NCBI GenBank assembly: GCA_027317105.1
Contig: DAHVFH010000176.1
Coordinates: 1 to 40,508 of the forward strand
Origin: Cytophagales bacterium
GTDB lineage: Bacteria > Bacteroidota > Bacteroidia > Cytophagales > Cyclobacteriaceae
Direction of reading: 5' to 3'
DNA length: 40,508 bases
Of the stretch, positions 7,801 to 15,597 are shown in pieces. The stretch's first letter is position 1, and every line of letters starts with the position of its first letter. Made by a program: the position numbers and the translations under genes. The notes beneath the pieces were generated by a model. The model was not told the origin of the DNA. It worked only from the letters and a program-made list of their open reading frames with translations, and did no database searches.

Positions 7801-8949
7801 TTATTTCTTACAAAGCCTAATTCCATTGAACTGCCAACGCAAGTGTGGGCGGAAAAAATTTCTGTATGACTTTCGTGAATGGTCTTTGGGCGTAACTACT
7901 GAAGCTCCACGCAACACCATTTGGTTGACCATGAACTTTCCATTGTATTCTCCAATCGCGCCTTTCTCTTTTGTAAATCCTGGATAGGGCAAATAAGCGC
8001 TATTCGTATACTCCCAGCGCTTGCCCCAAGCAAAATAATCGCTCGCAACTTCCCACTCAAACTCCGTAGGCAACCGCATGTTTTTCCATTCAGCGAAAGC
8101 GAATGCTTCGTAAAAACTAATGTGGGTAACCGGTTCAAGCGGATCAATGGATTCAATGCCTGCAAGAGAATAACGCTTCATTTCACCTTCGATAGAATAC
8201 CAATACAGTGGTGAATCAATGTTGTTTTCGATCACCCACTCCCAACCATCGCTATGCCACCATTGCGGATTCTTATAGCCGCCTGCTTTCATGAATTCGT
8301 GATATTCTCCATTCGTTACCAAGCTTTTTCGAATAGAAAAAGAAGGAAGCGAAACCTCATGAACTCCAAGTTCATTGTCGAATGAAAAACCATTGCCTTG
8401 AAATCCAATTGTATATTTCCCTTCCGACATTGTAATGAATGAATGGTCGACCTCGTTTGTTTGGGACTCACTGAAGCCTGAACGGTATGGAGGAAAGAGT
8501 GGATTGTGCCCAAGAATGTATTTGATATCCGTGTATAACAATTCCTGGTGCTGCTTTTCATGATTGATTCCCAACTCAACTAAGTTAATGGCTGATTGAG
8601 GAATACCTCCAAGAAATTTATTCATGCATTCATCTACATGCTGACGGTAGTCCAATATTTCATCTACCGTTGGCCTTGACATATTGCCTCTATCCAACTG
8701 AAGTACACGTTCACCAACAGCGTTGTAATAGCTATTAAACAAGAATGTATATCGGGGATGAAACCATTTGTAACCAGGGTAATATTTAGCGAGCACAAAC
8801 TCTTCCCAAAACCAAGTGATATGGGCCAGGTGCCATTTGGGAGGACTCACGTCAACAACTGGCTGCACTACGTAATCCTCCTTTTGCAAGGGGGCGCAAA
8901 TCTCAAGTGAGTGCTTTCGAACGGAATTATATTTTTCAAGCAAATCCAT
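7801..8949 (-). CDS. egtB: Ergothioneine sulfoxide synthase EgtB
   Basis: A 382-residue non-haem iron enzyme that joins a thiol to hercynine with O2. The N-terminal DinB-like domain carries the three-His iron site: H43 in WHLAHITWFWEE plus H130 and H134 in the HEKQHQE motif. The C-terminal formylglycine-generating-type domain ends with NFFRPHLRWQFNGIRLCK, and LPTEFEWEVAS and RGASVVTP are also typical. The 382-residue length is on the short side. No egtA (gamma-glutamylcysteine ligase) or egtC (amidohydrolase) gene is nearby, so cysteine may be the direct sulfur donor, as in some other EgtB types; this is inference. The start abuts the stop of the DUF5996-like gene. Confidence 0.93.
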   Translation of the reverse strand: MDLLEKYNSVRKHSLEICAPLQKEDYVVQPVVDVSPPKWHLAHITWFWEEFVLAKYYPGYKWFHPRYTFLFNSYYNAVGERVLQLDRGNMSRPTVDEILDYRQHVDECMNKFLGGIPQSAINLVELGINHEKQHQELLYTDIKYILGHNPLFPPYRSGFSESQTNEVDHSFITMSEGKYTIGFQGNGFSFDNELGVHEVSLPSFSIRKSLVTNGEYHEFMKAGGYKNPQWWHSDGWEWVIENNIDSPLYWYSIEGEMKRYSLAGIESIDPLEPVTHISFYEAFAFAEWKNMRLPTEFEWEVASDYFAWGKRWEYTNSAYLPYPGFTKEKGAIGEYNGKFMVNQMVLRGASVVTPKDHSRKSYRNFFRPHLRWQFNGIRLCKK

Positions 8950-9813
8950 TTACGAAATAATAATGGACGATTTGGATTTATTGAGTAATTGAAGGGAAGC
9001 GTTGATGCCTTCATCATAAAAGCTCTTCACAAATGTGTGCTGGTCACGCTGAGCAATTACTTCGTTGGCTGGCAGTACTAACCCTTTCCAGTCTCTAGTA
9101 TTCCAAGAGCCATAGCTCACTTTTGGAAAATGCTCTGGATATTCTATCGGGTTCTTACTCCAATGATTGATGAAAAAATAGGGCTCGTCAACATATCCAT
9201 CTGGAATAGCAAGCCCAAGGCCAATGGATTGAATGGCATTACCCTGTTCATCTTTTATTAGAGGAATGTAAAAGCCCATATCAAAATGATGAGGCCACAC
9301 TTTAATTTCGGATGACCATTTAAAGCGCTGTTGAATTTCTTTCAACAGAAACTGAGTGTTGCTAAGATATCTTGACCATTCATCAAGAAGTTCGTTGGCC
9401 GGTTTAGCTAAAGGTAATCCATCATCGACTGAATGAGAAGGAATGCTAAACTGAGTTACCAGCTTTAAACTTGATGGATTTAAAGTTGTAGTCATTAACT
9501 CTTCCTGAAGATTTCCGACAATCTGCTCTTTTGTCCAACCATCAAGTGGTACAACTTCCAAGGTCAAATACTTGTCGATAATTAGTTCAAAGTCGGCAAC
9601 GTTTAAAAGTGCCCTGACTGTAGTGGACTTTATCCATTGGCCTTCCAAATGATTATTTTCATTGTTCCATGCGAAGTTGTTTTGTGAGTCATCGGGCTGT
9701 TTTGATAAATAGCTGTTGCTAACCATCGCCACGAATTGTGCAGCTTGATGAAGTAAACGAATGGAAGCATTTAACGCTTTGCTATCAATTGAAAGTGGTA
9801 TCCAGTTTTGCAT
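8950..9813 (-). CDS. DUF5996-like protein in the ergothioneine operon
   Basis: A conserved-looking protein of 287 residues from the ATG at 9813 (MQNWIPL). The frame could begin at 9846, but that would overlap the upstream DUF427 gene by 28 bp and adds a poor leader. The domain layout resembles DUF5996: an N-terminal helix (ASIRLLHQAAQFVA), a beta-rich middle, a VWPHHFDMGFYIPL strand where the family has a HFFWG-FDLA motif, and a C-terminal WKGLVLPANEVI....FYDEGINASL segment. The function of that family is not known. Tight packing between DUF427 and egtB (adjacent stop and start) says it is co-expressed with ergothioneine synthesis. A role in substrate handling, C-S cleavage or use of the product is possible but unproven. 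Confidence 0.78.
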   Translation of the reverse strand: MQNWIPLSIDSKALNASIRLLHQAAQFVAMVSNSYLSKQPDDSQNNFAWNNENNHLEGQWIKSTTVRALLNVADFELIIDKYLTLEVVPLDGWTKEQIVGNLQEELMTTTLNPSSLKLVTQFSIPSHSVDDGLPLAKPANELLDEWSRYLSNTQFLLKEIQQRFKWSSEIKVWPHHFDMGFYIPLIKDEQGNAIQSIGLGLAIPDGYVDEPYFFINHWSKNPIEYPEHFPKVSYGSWNTRDWKGLVLPANEVIAQRDQHTFVKSFYDEGINASLQLLNKSKSSIIIS

Positions 9814-9818
9814 GATAA

Positions 9819-10100
9819 TTATTTCGTTATTTGAATACCTTTCCAAAAGGCTACCCGATTTTTTATTACTTTGGCCATTTCACTTGGTTTAGCATAATAC
9901 CAAACTGCGTCCTTGTTTTCCTTGCCCTCCACATCGAGTGAATAATAATTGGCTTTTCCCTTCCAATGACATTCCATTTCCGTTTTACTTGATTTCAAAA
10001 ATTCTTTCTTCACGCTTGATTCAGGGAAATAATGATTCCCTTCGATAACTACGGTGTTATCACTTTCTGCAATTACCTTTCCGTTCCAAATGGCTTTCAT
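9819..10100 (-). CDS. DUF427 domain protein
   Basis: A 93-residue protein starting MKAIWNGKVIAESD. The pattern NGKVIAESDNTVVIEGNHYFPESSV...CHWKGKANYYSL...VWYYAKPSE is characteristic of the DUF427 beta-fold family. DUF427 members are small cytosolic proteins with no settled biochemical role. This is the first gene of the minus-strand operon that continues with the DUF5996-like protein, egtB and egtD. The region upstream (10101-10493) must hold the promoter of the operon, but I do not see a convincing match to the Bacteroidota consensus. Confidence 0.88.
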   Translation of the reverse strand: MKAIWNGKVIAESDNTVVIEGNHYFPESSVKKEFLKSSKTEMECHWKGKANYYSLDVEGKENKDAVWYYAKPSEMAKVIKNRVAFWKGIQITK

Positions 10101-10493
10101 TTTCGACTGATTTTTTGTAATATAACTATTTAAGATTCTAGATGAACAAACTGTTTAAAGACTAGCTCCTTCAGGCTAATCGGATTTAGTCCCTTTGTAA
10201 ACTCCTTCACATAATTTGGATTGCGATGCTTTGCCGTGCATTCTCATTTTCAAAAATCATTACGTCTTACTGTATATGGGCATCTTTAAAATCTTCCATT
10301 TTGATCGCCTCAACGTCACCCTTTTCGCGAAGAGAAGGGTATAAGGAGTTTTTAGAGATACCCTTGAGTGAATTAACCAAAATCGATCAAATAAGATTCT
10401 TTCCTTCCACCTCTCAACTGTCTAATGGTTGACAAAACTGGATTTTGATGAAACATTGTCTATTTGTTTTTTGAAAATCGGTAACTTAAATGG
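10101..10493. other. Intergenic region between divergent egt operon and sigma-factor gene
   Basis: 393 bases with no convincing gene. On the minus strand, a 37-codon stretch between about 10243 and the stop at 10130-10132 reads like the tail of a protein (KHRNPNYVKEF...LVFKQFVHLES). No start or body is found, so it may be a gene relic. The plus-strand frame 10226-10432 has poor amino-acid composition and is taken as noise. Promoters for both divergent units must lie here. Confidence 0.4.
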
Positions 10494-10514
10494 TTGGTAG
10501 AACCTGTTTTCATT

Positions 10515-11096
10515 ATGGACACGATTGAAAATTCTAACAAGCGAAAAGTAGTCTCACAATGGGTGCAACAGCATGGTAATGAATTATATTCCTGGGCCTT
10601 TCACAAAACTTCAGATGAAGCTACCGCCCAGGATTTGGTTCAGGAGACGTTCATCTCTGCTTTTCAGCATTTTGATAATTTTCAAAAAGCAAGCGCTCCG
10701 AAAACGTGGCTTTCCTCCATATTAAAAAATAAAATCATAGACCATTACCGGCAGAAAGCAACGACTATCTCAACACAAAATCCTGTTAATACTGAAGACG
10801 AAACAGCTCAATGGTTTGATAGTGACAACCGCTGGAAAGAGGAGCACCGCCCTGAACCCTGGAATACTGATGAAAACCTTCTTGACAATCCCGAATTTGA
10901 AACCGTCCTGAGCAGCTGCATTGGTAAATTGCCAGTGTCTTGGTCAACTTGCTTGCAATTGAAATATTTAAGCGAAAAAGATAGTGCTGAGATTTGTCAG
11001 GAATTAAGTATCACAGCGTCTAATCTTTGGCAAATTCTTTACAGGGCAAAAATGCATCTGCGCTATTGCTTGGAGAGGAGTTGGTTTAAAGCTTAA
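10515..11096 (+). CDS. ECF-type RNA polymerase sigma factor
   Basis: 193 residues from the ATG at 10515; the frame is open to 10494 but that start is less likely. Region 2 is seen in ELYSWAFHKTSDEATAQDLVQETFISAF and FQKASAPKTWLSSILKNKIIDHYR. Region 4 is seen in LPVSWSTCLQLKYLSEKDSAEICQELSITASNLWQILYRAKMHLR, a helix-turn-helix that binds the -35 element. The linker between them is longer and more acidic than in minimal ECF factors. The small zinc-type anti-sigma gene begins 5 bp after the stop, the usual pairing. Targets probably include the following YceI/OB-fold genes, though this is inference. Confidence 0.88.
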   Translation: MDTIENSNKRKVVSQWVQQHGNELYSWAFHKTSDEATAQDLVQETFISAFQHFDNFQKASAPKTWLSSILKNKIIDHYRQKATTISTQNPVNTEDETAQWFDSDNRWKEEHRPEPWNTDENLLDNPEFETVLSSCIGKLPVSWSTCLQLKYLSEKDSAEICQELSITASNLWQILYRAKMHLRYCLERSWFKA

Positions 11097-11101
11097 AAGT
11101 A

Positions 11102-11374
11102 ATGATGCGACTCATGAACATACTGATGCTCTCCTGCCGCAAGGCTACTGAATTGATGGAAAAAAAGTTACATACGGGCATAGGCCCGTTAGAAAACATT
11201 CAGCTATTCATGCACAAGCGGATGTGCGATGGATGCAGGTTGTATGAGCAGCAAAGCCGTTTCATGGATATAATTTTAAGAAGGAAGTCTACAAAACCTG
11301 AAAATGATTGTGACCAAAAAGCCCTTCCTGCGGAAGTTAGGCGCCAGATTGTTAATGAGTTAGAAAAACTCTGA
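11102..11374 (+). CDS. Small zinc-binding anti-sigma factor
   Basis: A 90-residue soluble protein with no membrane segment. It carries the zinc anti-sigma motif His-x3-Cys-x2-Cys in HKRMCDGC, plus an upstream Cys in LSCRKATELMEKK. This matches anti-sigma domains of the ZAS/zf-HC2 type, which hold an ECF sigma factor through a zinc-stabilised fold and can release it upon thiol oxidation. It lies immediately after the sigma gene and is surely co-transcribed. Alternative starts at the second codon or at MNILMLS are possible. Thiol-redox sensing is a family possibility, not shown here. Confidence 0.8.
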   Translation: MMRLMNILMLSCRKATELMEKKLHTGIGPLENIQLFMHKRMCDGCRLYEQQSRFMDIILRRKSTKPENDCDQKALPAEVRRQIVNELEKL

Positions 11375-11387
11375 TTTTTTTTGCATT

Positions 11388-11408
11388 GTTTGTCAGGATT
11401 GAACAAAC
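11388..11408. promoter_or_regulatory. Short inverted repeat downstream of the anti-sigma gene
   Basis: GTTTGT and ACAAAC are separated by 9 bases, just after a run of T residues that follows the anti-sigma stop. It could be a weak hairpin or an operator in front of the OB-fold gene. The T run lies before the hairpin, not after it, so it does not look like an intrinsic terminator on the plus strand. Confidence 0.25.
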
Positions 11409-11460
11409 TTCCCGTCTATTCCCCTGAGAATTCAATTGTATCGTTTTACTGGATTTCATT

Positions 11461-11934
11461 ATGACAAAGAAGAAAATAATAAAAGTAGCATTGATCGTAT
11501 TGGCTATCGGTATTACAGGTGCAGGGAGCGTGGCCTACTACATGTTCAATAAACCGCATCGGGATGTACAATCTTCGGCTATAGATTTCACACTAAACGG
11601 CAGCGCATTAGTACAGGAATATCTTACCGATGCCAATGCAGGCAATCAAAAATATTTAGCTGAAACAGGCGATTCAAAAATTATGGCAGTTACCGGAAAA
11701 GTGCACTCTATCTCGCGTGATAAGAACAACCAACTGGTTGTTTTGCTGAAAGAGGATGGAGACAAAGCAGGAGTGAGTTGCACTTTTACAGCAGCCACCA
11801 ATCCATCAGCAGAAAAATTAACAGCGGGACAAACAGTGACTGTGAAAGGTGTGATCCGCTCCGGGGCCGGCTATGACGCTGACCTCGATTTGTACGAAGA
11901 TGTTATCCTCGAAAAATGTGATGTTCTCAATTAG
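11461..11934 (+). CDS. Membrane-anchored OB-fold (tRNA_anti-like) protein
   Basis: 157 residues. A single TM helix near residues 8-28 (VALIVLAIGITGAGSVAYYMF) follows the basic start TKKKIIK and would place the rest outside the cytoplasmic membrane. Residues 40-155 look like the tRNA_anti-like OB fold: ALVQEYLTDANAGNQKYL, then KIMAVTGKVHSISRD, VSCTFTA, LTAGQTVTVKGVIRSGAGY and the terminal ILEKCDVLN. This family has no proven role. It follows the sigma/anti-sigma pair by 86 bp and precedes a YceI gene, a grouping that suggests an envelope stress unit. Confidence 0.75.
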   Translation: MTKKKIIKVALIVLAIGITGAGSVAYYMFNKPHRDVQSSAIDFTLNGSALVQEYLTDANAGNQKYLAETGDSKIMAVTGKVHSISRDKNNQLVVLLKEDGDKAGVSCTFTAATNPSAEKLTAGQTVTVKGVIRSGAGYDADLDLYEDVILEKCDVLN

Positions 11935-11943
11935 TAATTGGAC

Positions 11944-12087
11944 TTACGCAAAGTTAAGAACGTCATTGCGAGCACCTGTGATGGAATTGTCTGTTTGCGC
12001 GGAGCAATCTCCGGTTAGGGGATCGCTTCGCCCTTCCCGCTACCTCCGCTGGAACTCGCGATGACGTCAAATTTTTAGTTTGCGTAA
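11944..12087. repeat. REP-like long palindrome, copy 1
   Basis: An imperfect palindrome between the OB-fold and YceI genes. The core runs from CGTCATTGCGAG (11961) to ACTCGCGATGACGTC (ending 12068). An outer pair TTACGCAAA (11944-11952) and TTTGCGTAA (12079-12087) is perfectly complementary. The inside carries GGAGCAATC and GGATCGCTTCG sub-elements. Three more copies of the same family occur at 20798, 20969 and 25828. Likely a non-autonomous repeat able to fold as a long hairpin in RNA. Confidence 0.85.
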
Positions 12088-12121
12088 CATAAGTTAGTAA
12101 CCAAAACAATTAAACAATATA

Positions 12122-12694
12122 ATGAATATGAAAAAGTTAACGTATCTCTTTATTATTCCGATGGCCATGTTTGCCTTGGCAGCTTTTCGGCCCGTTGCGG
12201 GTAAATTGATTAGTAAGGCGGGGCATATCAATTTCTTCTCACATACTTCTTTGGAAGACATTTCCGCCAACAACTACAAAGTTGTCAGTACATTAGAAAC
12301 TACTACGGGCAATGTAGCATTCTCTGTTCCGATGCAAGGGTTTGAGTTTGAAAAAGCGCTAATGCAGCAACACTTTAACAGCAAAGATTTTTTGAACACA
12401 AAGGATTTTCCTAAAGCAAAATTTGAAGGCAAGATCACCAACATCAGCGATGTGGATTTTACCAAGGATGGCGTTTATGAAGCTAATGTTTCAGGTAATC
12501 TTACCATTAAGGATGTTACCAAGCCCATCAACGAAAAAGGCACAGTTACGATAAAAGGTGGAGTATTAAATGCTAAAACTAAATTCAAACTGGTATTAGC
12601 AGATTACGGAATCACGTTCAAGAAAGGAAAGCCTTCCACAAACGTTGCGAAAGAAATTGAAGTTACGTTGGATGCTGACTATCAGTCTGAATAA
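12122..12694 (+). CDS. YceI family protein
   Basis: 190 residues with an N-terminal signal peptide (MKKLTYLFIIPMAMFALAAF). The YceI lipocalin-like domain follows: SKAGHINFFSHTSLEDISANN, FEKALMQQHFNSKDFLNTKDFPKAKFEG, GNLTIKDVTKPINEKGTVT. YceI proteins are exported beta-barrels that bind isoprenoid-type lipids. The typical FxxKHFNSKDFLNxxxFP block is complete. An alternative start two codons later (12128) is equally good. It belongs to the sigma-factor neighbourhood; a second YceI gene lies at 14901. Confidence 0.88.
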   Translation: MNMKKLTYLFIIPMAMFALAAFRPVAGKLISKAGHINFFSHTSLEDISANNYKVVSTLETTTGNVAFSVPMQGFEFEKALMQQHFNSKDFLNTKDFPKAKFEGKITNISDVDFTKDGVYEANVSGNLTIKDVTKPINEKGTVTIKGGVLNAKTKFKLVLADYGITFKKGKPSTNVAKEIEVTLDADYQSE

Positions 12695-12774
12695 AAATGG
12701 TCAGTGGTTCTTTTCTATTCTCTGGGAAGGCCATGGACAGCCTGGAGAATATTTTTGAAAGCGAGTACTAAAGT

Positions 12775-13209
12775 ATGAAAACTTTGTCTGCATTGATCCT
12801 GATAGCTGGATCCTTGATCATCGTTGCTGCAGCATGGATAGATGGAGCTCAGGGCAAGGAGACCAGTATCCAATTTATGAAGGGCAGTTGGGAAGAAGTT
12901 ACAAAGAAAGCGAAGGAAGAGAATAAATTAATATTTATCGATGTCTATGCCACTTGGTGCGGCCCATGCAAATTGCTGAAAAAAACAACCTTCTCTGACA
13001 AGGAAGTGGGTGAGTTCTTCAATTCCAGGTTTGTTAATGCTGCATTTGATGGTGAGACAGACGAAGGTCAAATGATTATGCAACGTTACAATATCAGGTC
13101 ATATCCAACGATGTTCTTTGTTAGTGCTGATGGCACTATCAAAGAAGCTGTAGTAGGTTATCACACAGCCCATCAATTATTAAGGGCTGGAAAAAAAGTT
13201 TTGAACTAG
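12775..13209 (+). CDS. Exported thioredoxin-like protein
   Basis: 144 residues. The N-terminus (TLSALILIAGSLIIVAAAW) is a signal peptide or anchor. The thioredoxin fold follows with WCGPC at residues 61-65, the cis-Pro region SYPTMFF and the strand KLIFIDVYATWC. It is of the short 'thioredoxin_7' type, in which KEENKLIFIDVYA precedes the active site. It would act on thiols in the periplasm. Neighbours are the YceI gene and a histidine kinase. The protein ends soon after the fold, with no additional domain. Confidence 0.87.
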   Translation: MKTLSALILIAGSLIIVAAAWIDGAQGKETSIQFMKGSWEEVTKKAKEENKLIFIDVYATWCGPCKLLKKTTFSDKEVGEFFNSRFVNAAFDGETDEGQMIMQRYNIRSYPTMFFVSADGTIKEAVVGYHTAHQLLRAGKKVLN

Positions 13210-13327
13210 TCAATGAATTTAATTCGACACAACTCAACATTTTGGTGTAGCGCCTTCTACAATTCGCCACCAAATAAATGGTAAAAATGACGAGGTGATT
13301 TAATTCAATGTTTTTAACAACTTTGTT

Positions 13328-14845
13328 ATGAGTGACAAGGGTCGTTTCCGCATACTTTGGATTATATTGACCTTGACGATCATGGCAACCATTTATCTTA
13401 TCGGGTTCAATTATTATAATTCTCTTCGCTCTTCAAAAAGACAAGTACTGGATCGGTTGAAGGGGATCACTTGCACAGCCTCTCTCCAATTAGACATTAA
13501 GGCCCACCAACGATTAACTGATCGATGGACACAAAAGGGCGACTCGGTGGAAGGCACAAATGAATACCAACTCATACATCGTCAATTGAGTGCCATCCAG
13601 CAAGTGAATGAGTTAGGCAACCCAATCAATACCCTTGCCTACGATTCAAGTTATCATCTTTTCCAATTTATTGTTACCTCGGCAAAGTACCCCAACTTCA
13701 GACAAGATTACATTCATTTTCCGAAGGCATTGCTTGAAAAATACAACGAGGGCGGCACGCTCGAAGAGTATGAATCAGAAACGGGCGAGTGGCTTTCCGC
13801 CTTCGCCCCTTTAAAAGACACCAGCGGACGAACAGTTGCCTTGCTGCAGGCGGATGAAAACTGCGGTCAATTTATTTCACGCGCTCGTCAGCAACTCATC
13901 CAGCAATCGTTGTTGGCTTTCGCAACGGTCTCTCCGCTCGTATTAATTTTATTTTTTTACACACGAAGATTCTTGGAACGGCAGAAAGAGTACGAACGAG
14001 ACATTCAGAAGCAACAACTTGCCCTTATTAACCAGAGCAACATCATTGAAACGCAAAATAAAAAGTTGCTGAGGATCAATAAGGAAGTAGAATCTGCCAA
14101 CAAAACGCTTGAATCACGTGCTAAAGAAAAAACCAACGACTTGCTTGAGACAACCCAAGAGTTGAAAACTTATTTGTATCGCTCATCACATGATATGCGC
14201 GGGCCTCTCTCCAGTCTGTTGGGGCTTTGCAGACTTTTAAAAACGGAACAGAAGATCGAACCTTATGCAGGAATGATCTATGAAACAAGTTTGCGGTTGA
14301 TAGACCGTATCCAAAGCCTTTCCGATGTATACGAGATCAAGTCAAAAAAAATCGAAGCGGTAAAACTTGATGTTGGTCAACTGATTAATGATGTTGGGAA
14401 ATCATTGGCCAAAGAAAATCAGTTGAACTACATCATTTGCAGAGACTCCTCGTCATGCGAAGAAATATATATGGATAAAGAGCTTACCAAAATGATGCTC
14501 CGCGAAGTGGTTCACAATTCAGTTTACCACAACAGGTTCTCACGAAAGCTAACAAAAATCTGGATTAAAGCAGGAAGGGTAAATGGGTCTTTAAAAATTG
14601 AAGTGCGCGATGACGGATTGGGAATGTCGGAAACAGTGAAGCAAAAGGCCTTCGATATGTTTTTCAGGGGCAATGAACTTTCGCAGGGAATTGGGCTGGG
14701 CTTGTTCAAAGTAAAAATGATTGCTGACCGTCTCAATGGAAAGATCACCCTTGAATCAACACAAAACCAAGGTACGTCAATACTCATGGCGATTCCGGTT
14801 TTCAATCTGTCTATTGGCGGACAAAAGGAAGGTGCGGCTTTTTGA
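13328..14845 (+). CDS. Membrane sensor histidine kinase, orphan
   Basis: 505 residues. TM1 lies at about 8-28 and TM2 at about 194-211; between them is an extracytoplasmic sensor of about 165 residues with no domain I recognise. A coiled coil spans roughly 215-280. The phospho-acceptor is H288 in YRSSHDMRGPLSSLLGL. The ATPase domain has the N box MLREVVHNSVYHN, G1 DDGLGMS and G2 GIGLGLFKVKMIA. No response regulator gene is adjacent, so its partner is elsewhere. It sits between the thioredoxin and second YceI genes and may be regulated with them, but its own gap of 118 bp leaves room for a promoter. Confidence 0.88.
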   Translation: MSDKGRFRILWIILTLTIMATIYLIGFNYYNSLRSSKRQVLDRLKGITCTASLQLDIKAHQRLTDRWTQKGDSVEGTNEYQLIHRQLSAIQQVNELGNPINTLAYDSSYHLFQFIVTSAKYPNFRQDYIHFPKALLEKYNEGGTLEEYESETGEWLSAFAPLKDTSGRTVALLQADENCGQFISRARQQLIQQSLLAFATVSPLVLILFFYTRRFLERQKEYERDIQKQQLALINQSNIIETQNKKLLRINKEVESANKTLESRAKEKTNDLLETTQELKTYLYRSSHDMRGPLSSLLGLCRLLKTEQKIEPYAGMIYETSLRLIDRIQSLSDVYEIKSKKIEAVKLDVGQLINDVGKSLAKENQLNYIICRDSSSCEEIYMDKELTKMMLREVVHNSVYHNRFSRKLTKIWIKAGRVNGSLKIEVRDDGLGMSETVKQKAFDMFFRGNELSQGIGLGLFKVKMIADRLNGKITLESTQNQGTSILMAIPVFNLSIGGQKEGAAF

Positions 14846-14900
14846 GTCAAAATTCATTTTATAAATGTGTTGTTTACTCTATAGCCAAAATCAATAGGCC

Positions 14901-15479
14901 GTGAAAAATATCAAAACTACTTTGGTGCTTGCCTTACTTACTTTGAGTGTGCACGCGCAGACATGGAGCATCGATTACGCTCACAGCTCTATTAATTTTT
15001 CAATCAATCACTTTTTTACTCCGGTAATTGGAAAATTCCAACGATTCACAGGAGCATTGCAATTCAATCCCGATCAACCTGAAAATAGCAAAATTGAATT
15101 TACAGTGGCGGTTGCAAGTGTCAACACCGATAACGCCAAACGCGACAACGATCTGCGATCTACCAATTTCTTTGATGAAAAAAAATATCCCAAAATGTTC
15201 TTTGTTTCCAGTCGCTTCGAAAAAAAATCAGACAATCAGTATATCGCCTATGGTAAAATGACCATTCGGGACGTAACAAAAGATATTGAAATCCCATTTA
15301 CCTTATTAGGCCGTGGTGATCATCCGATGAAGCAGGGAATGCAAATCATTGGCATTAAAGCCGAATTCAAGTTAGCCAGAACGAAGTATGGCGTTGGCAA
15401 TGGAAGTTGGGCTGCAACTGCAATTGTAGGCGATGAAGTTTCCGCAATAGTTGTTTTGGAGGCTTCGGCAAAGAAATAG
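14901..15479 (+). CDS. YceI family protein (second copy)
   Basis: 192 residues starting at GTG. The signal peptide is clear (TTLVLALLTLSVHAQ, cleavage after HAQ). The mature part has the YceI pattern WSIDYAHSSINFSINHFFTPVIGKFQRFTG, NTDNAKRDNDLRSTNFFDEKKYPKMFF, GKMTIRDVTKDIEIPF and a C-terminal VLEASAK strand. This copy is closer to the classical YceI consensus (D-x-x-H-S-x-I-x-F) than the one at 12122, so the pair probably differ in ligand. It lies 55 bp after the kinase gene. Confidence 0.9.
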   Translation: MKNIKTTLVLALLTLSVHAQTWSIDYAHSSINFSINHFFTPVIGKFQRFTGALQFNPDQPENSKIEFTVAVASVNTDNAKRDNDLRSTNFFDEKKYPKMFFVSSRFEKKSDNQYIAYGKMTIRDVTKDIEIPFTLLGRGDHPMKQGMQIIGIKAEFKLARTKYGVGNGSWAATAIVGDEVSAIVVLEASAKK

Positions 15480-15524
15480 ATCAGTCTTCCAAAGTCGTCT
15501 TGCAGTTGACAAACCGATCCTAAA

Positions 15525-15546
15525 TATTTAAGTATTTCCTTAAATA
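15525..15546. promoter_or_regulatory. Perfect 8-bp inverted repeat, probable ArsR-type operator
   Basis: TATTTAAG (15525-15532) and CTTAAATA (15539-15546) are exact reverse complements separated by six bases. The site lies about 52 bp upstream of the start of an ArsR-type regulator gene. ArsR/SmtB proteins bind AT-rich 12-2-12-like or similar palindromes at their own promoters, so autoregulation is the natural reading. The regulator gene itself is frameshifted. Confidence 0.55.
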
Positions 15547-15597
15547 AGAAAGCTAATTAAAACTTTAGACTGTTGAACAATTACGACCAATTGAAGT

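Noticed and set aside
10226..10432. Plus-strand 68-codon frame upstream of the sigma factor gene
   Set aside because: Poor composition, no start signal, no recognised domain; it overlaps the region of a possible minus-strand relic.
11388..11408. Inverted repeat considered as an intrinsic terminator
   Set aside because: Arms of only six bases with a nine-base loop, and the T run is on the wrong side for plus-strand termination.
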